Of a stretch of DNA of 47,396 nt, positions 1 to 9,600 are shown in pieces; the stretch's first letter is position 1; every line of letters begins with the position of its first letter. The stretch comes from Calocera cornea HHB12733 (lineage: Eukaryota > Basidiomycota > Dacrymycetes > Dacrymycetales > Dacrymycetaceae): assembly GCA_001632435.1 (NCBI GenBank), contig KV424113.1, forward strand, positions 1 through 47,396. The letters run 5' to 3'. The position numbers and the translations under genes are program-made. The notes under the pieces were generated by a model, which was not told the origin of the DNA, searched no databases, and worked only from the letters and a program-made list of their open reading frames with translations.

Positions 1-1027
1 CTGTTGTGGTCGCAACGGGCAAGGGATGCGAGCTGGGATGCTGGAGCGCAAGGTGGGCAGGTGCAGGGCAAGAGGGCCGACGAGTCGCGGGAAAGATTCG
101 ACCAGAAGACCGTGAGATCAGAATGAACAATGGTGAGATGCCTTCTGAGAGTGGTAGAGAACGAGTATACGATCCTTTCGATATAAGATAGCAAGAGTGT
201 CCGACAAGAATTGGAGGAGTACAGGCAAAGACGAGGTTGGGGAGAGAGTTGACGCGACAAGGCAAAACCCTGGAGATGGACGTCGCTATATACCTGCGAG
301 CTGGGACAGACCCTGGCTCGCTGTCTCGCGCGTCGTCCTCACTGTCTCGCCTATGCTCATGACAAACGATCTGTACCAGACCCCTCTGGGGAACGACTGG
401 ACTATAACGGAGCTGCCGTATGTAGCCTTTGGTGGGCTGCAAGCTGTCTTGTTCCATGACGAGCAACAACTCTGACCACGATGAAAGTACACGTTTGAAC
501 GGTGGGGGTAGTACTATGCTAAGATAAGTTGATGGCACGACTCAGACTCGCGCCGGTAACAGTCACGGCTGATGAGGTAGGACCTATTTCGGAATGGACC
601 AGACCCTTCCAGAAGCACGTGATTGAGTCACTGCTTTGATGACTCATCAGACACCTCTTCATGCATCCGACCCAGCTCTTGCGGTCCACCAACGCAAGGC
701 AAGCGTTGAAGGTGTCCTCCTGGTCCTGTCTATGTCCCGAATTCTGGGTGCATGCCTGCCCTATCCAGCTTCCCAACAACAGCTTGGCGCGCCCTGGAGG
801 CTGACACTAGTTTTCATTGCGTACACTGCGGTGGCTGGTCGCCCGCCTCTCCTCCGACCACCCGCGCCCGCCTTTGATTCTCCGCACTCTCCGCCCGTCC
901 CTGATTCTCCTTCAGCCCAGGCGAATGTATGCAAGACACGAGGTTATTAGTACAAAAGGCGGCCAGGGTCCTCTCACGCAGTTCTGCGCTCCCGATCCCT
1001 CTCAGGTGCATCGTCTCGTCGGGCAGG
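1..1027. other. no supported gene
   Basis: No reading frame here has a signal peptide, a recognisable motif or splice signals that join into a longer product, and no repeat or RNA structure stood out. It may include the promoter of the secreted-protein gene that starts at 1028. Confidence 0.5.
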
Positions 1028-1939
1028 ATGCACCCCATCCCACTTCTCGTGCTGCTGCTCATTCCCCTTCTCCCCTTTGCTTATGCCAGAGCTCGACCGC
1101 TGGGAATATTCCCCAGCCCCGACTTTCAGACCATGTGCGCCCTCGCTTCCCTCCGCGTCCTCGGCCCAGCACAGTAACTAGCCTTCCCCTGCCCACGCAG
1201 CATCAAAAGCTCCGGCTTCCTCTCCAGTGGAGTGGAATGGAAAGGCACGGCCCCCCTGTGCCAGGCCACCTGCGACTCTGACGAAGTGCGCATCTTGAAG
1301 GCGAAGAGTGACGGGGATATAGGTGAGTCCTCCCGAGTACTGTACTTCAGGCACGTCGGAGTGCTGACAACTGCCGTCCTGGGGCGGGTTAGCGGTGCTT
1401 GCAGCCTTCGGTAAAGACTGCCTGCCGTTCTTTGAGAAGTCACTCTGCACCTCCCAGTACTCCTCCTGTGCGTCCTCCCCCTCAGCGCTCCCCCATCGCT
1501 CCCTTCGGGTAGGCACAGCTAACCCCCAGCTCCTGCAGGCAGTACCAAGAGCACGACACTTCCCCTACAGTGCGGGCCGTGCCGAGATTCATCAGGCATG
1601 TGGAAGACGAACGTCGTAGGCGGGGCGGCGTTCTATTGCGAGTTCGTCCTTTTCTCTTTCCTTCTCCTCTGTTCCTCTTTCCTTCCCCTTTGTTCCTCTT
1701 TCCTTCCCCTTTGTTCCTCTTTCCTTCCCTTTCGTTCGTTCCTCTTCTTTCGGCAGGGCCAGCAGCGAAACTCATCCACCACCAGCTGCGCAATCCCTCC
1801 GGATACCCCCCCGCCTTGCGGCGCCAGCCAGACGCTGGTGTACGCCCGACTGTCGGATAACCAGGAGGCGAGGATCGTAGAGGTTAACCCTGCAAAGTAT
1901 ACGCTTCGGATGGAGCTGGATATGGGGTGCTGTGCGTAG
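1028..1939 (+). CDS. small secreted cysteine-containing protein, copy 1 (SSP1)
   Basis: The start at 1028 opens a strong signal peptide (MHPIPLLVLLLIPLLPFAYA) followed by a short mature N-terminus. A first intron runs from GT at 1135 to AG at 1200. Exon 2 encodes the family core, VEWKGTAPLC followed by a second Cys (QATC). A second intron starts near 1322. The next exon carries FGKDC and SLCTSQYSSC. Further introns, one containing a pyrimidine repeat, precede a last exon ending in MGCCA and a stop at 1937-1939. The same order (signal peptide, W-x-G-x-A-P-x-C, F-G-x-x-C, final Cys or Cys-Cys) recurs in neighbouring copies, which supports the model. I do not recognise the family; paired cysteines and small size suggest a disulfide-bonded secreted protein or effector-like protein. 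Internal exon edges are approximate. Confidence 0.6.
1650..1750 (+). repeat. 21-bp pyrimidine direct repeat inside an SSP1 intron
   Basis: Units beginning GTTCCTCTTTCC start at 1671, 1692 and 1713, a period of 21 bp, within an almost pure C/T tract that ends in the acceptor TTTCGGCAG. It looks like expansion of the intron's polypyrimidine tract. Confidence 0.8.
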
Positions 1940-2150
1940 CTCCGTAGTCCATTTTTTAATACTACAAGCAAGCCATCAACTGGCAGATTTAAGACTTCGA
2001 CATAGACCACTACTCTGAGTCCGCATGTGATAAATATCGCGCTGGTCAGAGACCGTCAGACATGCCCTGTTTTACAGCTGTAACGTAACTGCTCGCGGGG
2101 CGATAATCGCTTTACCCCGCCACATCTCGCAGAACCAATGCATCGATAAG

Positions 2151-2956
2151 CTACCTACAGCAGGATAAAATGGCTTCACGTTGAAGAGTATAAGGTGGCG
2201 GATTCTCAGCAGTCGGAAATGCCAAGCCGCCGTTGAACGCTCCATGTACTTCGGTGTATGGCTCACTGTATGGTTCACTCTCGTCTACGGTTGTCACAAC
2301 AAGAGCCGGCTGCGAGCCACCAATTGAGCATGCCGCAGCCAAATCACGCACACGGCAGCTATCATCGGCGAAAGAATATTAGAGCATCTCAAAATTTCAT
2401 GTCGAGTCTGACTCACTTCGAGTATGCAGCTACCTGGAGCTCGAGGCCTTCAACACTTTGACAGACAATCTGTATTGCAGTGGTGACTGACGTGCCTATA
2501 TACCCTTAAGTATTGCACCTCTATGAGAGGAGACTCAACACACAAGTGGAGTATTGGGGGCTGCAGAGCCGTTTGTTGCCGATCAAGCAACCCTTCCCGA
2601 AGCCACTGGATGGAACCGCTAGATGTCCCAAAATGAGATTCAACAGCCGTGGAGACTTGCATGTGAAGACACACCTGTGGCGCCGTTGGAGGCTGAACCC
2701 ACTTGCACTTCGCCTGGTTGACAATCACCTGCGCACCATGGCGCAGTTCCTCTCCAAACTCCTGGAGCTGGAACAAATCCCGAAGCGATGAGTCTGCGCA
2801 GCCCATCAGTCCGACAAGTTTCAGTAGAAGCCAACGGGGCACGAACATGTCCGGGAACGTTTGATCTTCAATGCCAACAGTGTACAGTTTCGCGGTCGCG
2901 CGCGTCACCGAGAAGATGAGGGAGCAAAGCCAACACAGGCTGAGATGTGGGGCCAT
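2151..2956 (-). CDS. small secreted cysteine-containing protein, copy 2 (SSP2), inverted
   Basis: Read on the minus strand, a signal peptide (MAPHLSLCWLCSLIFSVTRA) starts at 2956; an in-frame ATG at 2977 is an alternative start. After an intron comes the family core GVWRGTAPWCAGDC (around 2700-2760), then SGFGKGC and RLCSPQYSTC in the next exon (around 2520-2580). The last exon ends AILSCCR and a stop at 2151, matching the Cys-Cys endings of copies 1 and 3. The gene therefore has the same multi-exon plan as its neighbours but the opposite direction. Exon junctions are approximate and I did not prove that the whole frame is continuous, so it could be slightly degraded. No function is known. 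Confidence 0.5.
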
Positions 2957-3620
2957 TCCAGTGGTATTGAGCCGCACACGGACGGACCCGAAACTTGAAA
3001 TTCAAACGACGCAAGGGCGCCGGACGGCCCACTTTGTGAGGCAGTACAAATACTCGGCACTCGGAGGCCAGCAGTGGCTGAAGAGGAAGCCAAGACTTCA
3101 GTTCATGTAGACCTCGTCCAGCCCCAGGTGACGCTTCTCGTGGACTGAAGGCGCAACGTGACGAATGGCTGAACAGCCCCGTTCTGCCTGTCTCGGAGCC
3201 CTGAAACACTGGCAGTCCCAGCCACACCGCAGAGCATCCATTGTGGTAGTGCTGCATATTTGATTCAGGCGACAGCTGTTTTGGGTTGCTTGCTGCGTGG
3301 CTTGGGCACGAAGTCCCGATTCCAGGACCTAGCCGTCGTACTGTACAGTCTCAGCACAGCCACTCATGGCTTCCCCACATTCGGAGCAGCGCGGGGCAGC
3401 GCTTCCACAGACTACTGTACTGAGGTGCGCTGCGTCAAGACGTTGCTGAGCTCGTCTCTTTAAATCTTACACACAAATCAGCTCGGCTAGCGGGATCCGT
3501 CCGCGGAATGGCGTCCACATCTCTCCGCATGAGAGCCGGGCTGTCTCGACCGAACTCTTGGAGAGACAAACCAGCCATCCAGACCCTTAGTCCACTTTTC
3601 AATCCTCAAGAAGCGGAGTG

Positions 3621-3630
3621 CTATATAAAC
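3621..3630 (+). promoter_or_regulatory. TATA box of SSP3
   Basis: CTATATAAAC lies 78-87 bp upstream of the SSP3 start codon at 3708, a plausible core-promoter position. This is a motif call only. Confidence 0.4.
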
Positions 3631-3707
3631 ATGTGCATGTTGCGCCAGAAACATGCTAGTGTTCACCCTAACTAAGTGTCTCCCGACGCTCTCCGCAATA
3701 ACACAAC

Positions 3708-4528
3708 ATGCAGCCTCAAAAACTACTTTGTGTGGCGGCCCTTCTTCCTTGCATTATGGCCGCTACCATTGTCGTGATCCAACCCAGCTTGCAGTCCGTG
3801 TACGCACTCCTGTCCCCCGGTGCAATTACCAGTGGCTCAGATGTGTGGCGCCAGGTTTCAAAGCTCAGGCTTGCTCGCTGGAGGCGTGTATTGGGAGGGA
3901 TCTGCACCGCTGTGCATTGGAAACTCTTGCAATGGGAACGACCTATCGGTCGTCAAAGCAGATGCCGGTAAGAATATCGGTACGTTTTGTCTTCGCACCC
4001 AACAACACCTTACTCAAATTGGTCGTAGTAACACAAAGTGCCGACTTTGGACGAGATTGCATCTGGGGAACTCAGAAATCGCTTTGCACCGCGGAATACA
4101 AGTCGTGTACGAGGGTTCCTGCTACGTAATCGCTTCCCTGTAGCTCAATGTGGCGAGGCAGGCATGACTCAAGACGTTACCTTTTCCCTGACCTGCAACA
4201 CGTTTTCGCGCGCTCCCAAGTCGGCAACAGGTGTTTCCATAAAGTTCCAAGTTCAAGACTTCGACATAACGTTCTACTCTGAGTACGCAAGCAACGAGAC
4301 TTTGGCATACAGCGTGTCTGACATGCTCTGCTTTGCAGCTGTAACGTGCGGCCTAACGCTCCCACAGCCTGCGCGCAGGGATCTCGCTTAGTATACGGAG
4401 TCCTTCTAGGTAAAGTTACTGAGAAAAACCCTGCCTGGGTCGGCCAGACTGCTCAGGGACATGGAGGACACGAGGAGCCAGGACCGTATGTGCTCGAAGC
4501 CACAATGAATATCGCGTGCTGTTCGTAG
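3708..4528 (+). CDS. small secreted cysteine-containing protein, copy 3 (SSP3)
   Basis: The start at 3708 begins a hydrophobic leader (MQPQKLLCVAALLPCIMAA..). The core exon encodes GGVYWEGSAPLCIGNSC (about 3874-3930). The next carries SADFGRDC and SLCTAEYKSC (about 4040-4110). Later exons contain a stretch around FQVQDFDITFYSEYAS and end ACCS with a stop at 4526-4528. The first junction is uncertain: a 43-nt intron at 3798-3840 keeps the frame and is my preferred reading. Copy 1 is the closest structural match, while the hAT element and relic copy 4 follow downstream. Family function is unknown; secretion and disulfide bonding are inferred from the leader and the conserved cysteines. Confidence 0.55.
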
Positions 4529-4917
4529 ATAGTCGGCGTGTCGGAATACTAGTGATACTCGTTACATAACATGAGGGTCGCCTTCAGCTACTGAGGTAGC
4601 TGTTTAGCGTCGCGATGGAAAAGAGGTGGATGGTGGACATCACAATGCGAGTGCTGGTCAATGGTCCAGCTATACGATCAACAAGAATGACTACTCGTAT
4701 GTAGTACCAGACATCCCAGTCAGGATAGATCCATCAAACCCCTTTCACAGGGTTTGTCGGCCAAACCGTGAACCAGTCAGACAGATCACCCTCGTTTGTA
4801 CGCAACAAGACAGGTTTGGAGTTTGTGCCGGGTAGGCTGCACTTGAAGTCCGTCCTTACCATTTGATCCCAGATTGAGACAGCTTACGATGGGAGATGGT
4901 GCCCAATGGCGAGGTAC
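4529..4917. other. gene-free spacer between SSP3 and the hAT element
   Basis: No motif of the secreted family or of any other known family is visible. Part of it may be the displaced 5' region of copy 4, because the hAT transposon lies between this segment and the copy-4 remnant. Confidence 0.4.
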
Positions 4918-4925
4918 GTCCTGTC

Positions 4926-7775
4926 TAGTGTTGTCCAGGCTCGGGCTCCAAGTCGACTCTGAGCTGAGCCAAGCTGATGTGGAGCCGAGTCAAAGCCGTT
5001 TGGAGCTGAGCTGAGCTGTGTGCTCAACTCCAGCTCCGGGTGAGATGACAAGTCACAAGAGTCGACTCAAGCTGCCTTGTCATATGCTTCCGGAAAATGA
5101 CGTGTCGCGCTCCTCAGCTTGTTTACATGCACACCGCTCTGTCCATCTGTCTGCCGGCCTCCGTCATTCTCCTGTCCATTCGCCCTTGCTATTGCTATAT
5201 AACTCTGCTGTGACACTGCTCCGAACACAGCACTCAGTATCATGCCTCCCAAGCGCTCTGTTGACATTTGTGATGATGAACGACCTACTCGAAAGCGACG
5301 TTTGCCTGCCCAGTATCAGCTCTCTGATGTGTCAGATGGCTCTGACACAGAGGATGTCATTGCTGTGACTGACACAACTGGCTCCTCTCAAGTAACCGAT
5401 GCGAGCGAGATCACAGTGATCAGCAAGACCGATGATCTCATTCCTTGGTTTGATGTACGCACTACTCGTCGACAGCATCAGCCATCCGTGTGCAAGGTCT
5501 GCGCTCTGAAGTACACCGATCCTGCTCAGAGAGACAAGAAGCCTGCTGCACTGCGATATGAATATGCCTCGACTACCTCCAACACTGGGCTGCGAAGGCA
5601 TGTTGCTACATGGCATCGGGCCGATTACCTCCAATACTGCAATGACAACAGCATCCGTGTTGGGTACCAGCCGCTTCGAGAGGAGAAGACTGTGTCACAT
5701 ACACTTGATGGCTTTCTTATTGAGAGCCAAACCGAGCGTCGTCAGCCTTTCAGCATCACAGCAGTCCGGAATGCACTCCTTTGCTTCATCATTGCTGATG
5801 ATCAATCCATCAATGTGGTCAAGTGTCCGGAGTTCCGACGTTTTGTTCTTACATGCAACAATGATCTTCAGCACCTCAATATTCCACGTCGCTCCACAGT
5901 ACGTCGGCTTGTCTTCAAGCTGCTCACAACTGAGTTCACACTGCTGTGCAACCGCATGAAGAACAATGCCGAGGGTCGAATCTCTTTCACAACCGACCTC
6001 TGGACCAACCAGAACTTGACCGCATTCATGGCAGTCACAGCACACTGGATTGAGCAGACCAAGAGTGGCCTCAAACTCCGAGCAAATCTCATTGCATTCC
6101 GCCATGTGTCAGATCGACACACAGGACAGGTGCTTGCATCCGAGATGCTTGCTGTTCTGCTTCGTGCCAATATCTTGGATCGAGTTGGGTTCTTCACAGT
6201 CGACAATGCTTCCAACAACGGAGCATTCATACGGGAGTTTGCAACTCTCCTGTCAGATCGCGGCATACCCTTCAATCCAACTGAACAGCATGTCCGCTGT
6301 TTCCCACACATTGTGCATCTTGCCGTTATGGCTATGGTCGAGGCCTGTACAGATATGAAGCATGCCGAAGAGACTGCCCAAGACTTTCGCGTCCGTGCAC
6401 GCCGAGCTCATGCCGAGGATGAAGCTTTCACAGCTGCTCTCCAAAGGGATGTGATTGCAATGTCGCGCACATTGATCAACAAGATCCGAGCATCAACACA
6501 ACGTCGGGAGAAGTTCAATGTGATTCAGCAAACCAAAATGCAGCTGCCAACTCCAAAGCAGCTCCTCCGTGACTGTGCGACTCGATGGTCATCACTTTAC
6601 CTCATGCTCAATCGACTCATTGAACTCCGGCCCACTGTGGACATTTTCATTCGTCATCCACAGAACCGTGATATTGAGGCATATGCACTGGAGGTGGAAG
6701 AATGGGCAGCGATCAAAGTGATCTGAGATCTCCTTGAGATTCCATATCGCTTTCAGCAGTTTGTGTCTTCGGAAACCACACCAACACTGTCTTTCGTCAT
6801 ACCGGCCTTTGAGGCTCTGATGTCTCGCCTTCATCTCTTCAAGACCGATCATCCTGAAGCTGCTTCTATCATTCAACCGGGCATTGACAAGCTCTGTCAG
6901 TATTACGACAAGACTGATGACTGCCGAGCATATGTGCTATCACATGTTTTAAACCCCGCATTCAAGATGAACTATGCAACGGCACGGTGGAAGCCCACAA
7001 TCCAGAATACTGTGTGACGATGGCTCAAGGCAGAGCTCCTGAAATATTGTGCTTCAGCTGCAGCCACTGTGGATTCCACAGCACATCCAACTCCGGTCTC
7101 TGCTACACTCTCTGCTTGGGAAGCACTTACTGGGCTACCACAACTTCCGCCAAGCGAGCAGTCACTGGATGAAGAGATTTCGGCTTATCTCACAACCTCT
7201 ACTTCCACTCCGGATGTGAACATCCTTGACTTCTGGAGCCGACATCGTGATCAGTTTCCAACCTTCTACAAGATGGCGATGGACTATCTTCCAATCCAAG
7301 CATCCGCTGTGCCCTCTGAGCGTGTGTTCTCCTCCAGCAAGGAGACTGATACCAAACGTCGAAATCACTTATCGCCTGCTCTCATGGAAGCACTACAACT
7401 TCTGAAGTACCTCCTGAAGAAAGAACGCCTTGACTTTCTACAGGACCTCCGTGATGATGTGATACAAGATGATGAGGAGGGGCAAGCACTGGATGACGAT
7501 GTGCTTGCATTGTTAGTGCAAGCACAGCAGAATGGCCGGATGGATGATCTTCTACCTGAACTTGTACGGGAATAGATGTAGCAATGAGTGATACATTTCC
7601 GACTCGAGTCAGCTCTGAGCTGACTCAAGCCGGAGTCATGGCTTGAGCCAAAGCTGAGCTGACTTGAGCAGCTCCAAACGGCTTGGCTCCAGCTCAGGCA
7701 AAAATGTGTCCAAAAGTCGAGCCGAGTCGCTGACCTCTGAGCCAAAGCCGAGCCAAGCCGAGTTGGACAACACTA
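4926..7775 (+). mobile_element. hAT-superfamily DNA transposon
   Basis: The element is 2850 bp. Its ends are inverted (TAGTGTTGTCCA at 4926, TGGACAACACTA at 7764-7775), and the similarity continues inward through GAGC/GCTGAGC-rich subterminal sequence. The flanks are an 8-bp target duplication with one mismatch: gtcctgtc at 4918-4925 and gtcctgtg at 7776-7783. Eight-bp duplications and a BED-finger transposase define the hAT superfamily. It sits between copies 3 and 4 of the secreted family. Confidence 0.93.
5242..7575 (+). pseudogene. hAT transposase with two in-frame TGA codons
   Basis: One frame runs from 5242 to 7575 (about 777 codons) and is interrupted only by TGA at 6724-6726 and 7015-7017. 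A BED-type zinc finger lies near residues 70-130 (CKVCALKY followed by HVATWH). The RNase H-like core shows TTDLW (first acidic residue, about residue 250), FTVDNASNN (second, about 319) and RCFPHIVHLAV. The C-terminal hAT dimerisation region contains ILDFW and PSERVFS with the conserved Glu, then NHLSPALMEALQLLKYLL. In an active element the protein would cut and rejoin the terminal repeats. The two TGAs would truncate it before the dimerisation domain unless they are read through or bypassed. Conserved flanking residues on both sides of each TGA argue for recent point mutations. Confidence 0.88.
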
Positions 7776-7845
7776 GTCCTGTGATATTAGAGCACAACGA
7801 GTTGTCCAAGGCTCACCCGCAGTACCCTAGGCACTGCACCACTAT

Positions 7846-8339
7846 GTCATGGCAGTTGCGAGCCACTGGAGGTGTATGTTGACGTGTATGATGGAGACCA
7901 ATGGACTTGTGCGCATACATTTCAGTACTTGTTGCAAATGGGATGTTGACGGGCGTGTCAGATGTGCGGGGCACGGACTTCGGAGATGAATGCCTTACCA
8001 CAACTTCCAAGCCGCTTGGCACATCTCAATACTCAACATGTAAGACTACCGCACCCATGTGCTACCCGTGTCTAACACTTTATCACGCAGGTACGCGAGA
8101 ATTGACAATATCATGCGCCACACGTATCAGTGACAACTTCGCCGGCACGTACTTCCCGCGATACGGACCAATGTCAATGGTCAGATCTATCACAGCTCCA
8201 CTGCAGATCACCAAGTGCCAAACCCATCCTGCTCCGTGCACGGTATGCTGAGCTAGATAGCATTTTCTCGTCCAGGCAGTCGCTCGACACCGGACCATAT
8301 CTTCTTGAGCCTCAGTTCGAGGTCTACTGTTTCCAGTGA
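7846..8339 (+). pseudogene. relic of the secreted cysteine-containing family, copy 4
   Basis: Fragments match the neighbours. DFGDECLTTTSKPL..TSQYSTC (about 7975-8040) corresponds to FGRDC..SLCTAEYKSC of copy 3, and the end GPYLLEPQFEVYCFQ with a stop at 8337-8339 corresponds to GPYVLEATMNIACCS. The core W-x-G-x-A-P-x-C exon is not recognisable and stops occur near its expected place (around 7880), so the copy is probably dead. The hAT element lies directly upstream and may have cut it from its promoter. Confidence 0.6.
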
Positions 8340-8415
8340 TTGGGAGTTGCTTCCCGATGCCCCTAATGAAATTACCTCTGCACTTCAATATGTCCCATTA
8401 TGATGCTGTAGGATC

Positions 8416-8435
8416 TAGGAACATCGATGTTCCTA
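8416..8435. repeat. 20-bp perfect palindrome
   Basis: TAGGAACATCGATGTTCCTA equals its own reverse complement. It lies 37 bp outside the left end of the fold-back element. Confidence 0.85.
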
Positions 8436-8472
8436 CACACCATCCGCAGATGCCTTGCCAAAAGTCAGGGAG

Positions 8473-9410
8473 TATGGAGGCATTCCGCGGACAGCTCCCT
8501 TACTTCACGTAAATTTACATCCGCTGGTGAGAGGACCCCAAACCCGGTTTGAAAATGAAGTGCAGGGTGCCCCCTGCGCGCCACAGAGCCCCAGGGAACA
8601 GAGCATCAATTAGATAAGCATGCAGGTAAGGCTAGTGGCTGTGGATCCCCACGGAGGCCGATACTTTGGTCGTGTGATGTATTACCTAATTCAAGCTCTG
8701 TTCCCTGGGGCCCTGTGGCGCGCAGGGGCCACACTGCACTTCATTTTCAAACCGGGTTTGGGGTCCTATCACCAGCAGATGTAAATCTACGTGAAGTAAG
8801 AGCCTGTTCGGATACTGGGTGACCGTATCTGAGTTAGCGCATCTGAGGCCGAGCAGAAAGCCTGAGATGCGATACGCCCTAACACCGTGTTTTGCAAGGT
8901 GAGAGGCCGTTCGATTCCTGGATACATCGGAGTATCTCAGGGGTGATCTCCGCAATAATTGCTTCCACTGAGATGGTTGTGCTCCTCTCCATTCTGCATG
9001 GTTCTCGCTCATTTCCCTGTATTTTTATTTTCTTGAAATTGTAATTTATGTTATGGCTCATCTTCATGAAACATGCCAGTATCCACCCACTAAAGTTGTA
9101 CATTTCTGCTGAGTGAGGTGGGTGCATATTATTCTGGAAGGGTTTGGCAACGCGGCATGTTCAGGATGATGAGAGCGCATCTCAAACAGATACAGGTTTG
9201 AGGTGTATCTCAGCGCATCTGAATTTGGGTGGAGATGCGCAAAGCGCATCTCTTGCATTTCTGGTATCCGAACAGGTCCGCATCTGACCCAGATGCGGCG
9301 GAGGCAAATGGCCAGATGCGCTCCTGTATCTGAGCAGTTTCTGGTAGCCGAACAGGCTCTAAGGGCCCATTTCATCAAAAAACGTAGGCTGTCCGCGGAA
9401 TGCCTCCATA
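8473..9410. mobile_element. fold-back (long inverted repeat) element, interrupted
   Basis: The outer termini are inverted: TATGGAGGCATTCCGCGGAC at 8473 and its complement ending at 9410. They are flanked by a direct hexamer AGGGAG (8467-8472 and 9411-9416), a likely target duplication. Inside, two arms of about 114 bp (8500-8613 and 8686-8799) are inverted copies with only scattered differences around a spacer of about 70 bp. There is no coding capacity. The right half is split by the nested element at 8800-9359. Confidence 0.8.
8800..9359. mobile_element. nested PIF/Harbinger-like MITE
   Basis: Ends are inverted (GAGCCTGTTCGG at 8800, CCGAACAGGCTC ending at 9359) and flanked by TAA at 8797-8799 and 9360-9362. 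A 3-bp T-A-rich target duplication is typical of PIF/Harbinger elements. The 560-bp interior has repeated GCATCTGA/CAGATGC motifs and an extra internal copy of the terminus near 9263, and no coding frame. Confidence 0.75.
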
Positions 9411-9600
9411 AGGGAGCACGCACGGTTGACGCGACGAGTGTCGCCTTCCCTCGCCTTCTGACGACGATGAGTGCCGTGCTGCGGTCAGCGCTCGCTGTTA
9501 TTGTTCCATACATTGATCCACTACAACCACCACCTTTCCACCACTATATACTCTGAATTGCAACTCCGTTTGTATATCATCATCGACTGGTCGGCGCGCA

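Noticed and set aside
817..1281. Open frame overlapping the start of SSP1
   Set aside because: Pro/Arg/Ser-rich frame without motif; the overlapping frame gives a strong signal peptide and the family core.
8920..8940. T-loop-like GTTCGATTCC inside the MITE
   Set aside because: Lies in the middle of the nested element and lacks the other tRNA arms.
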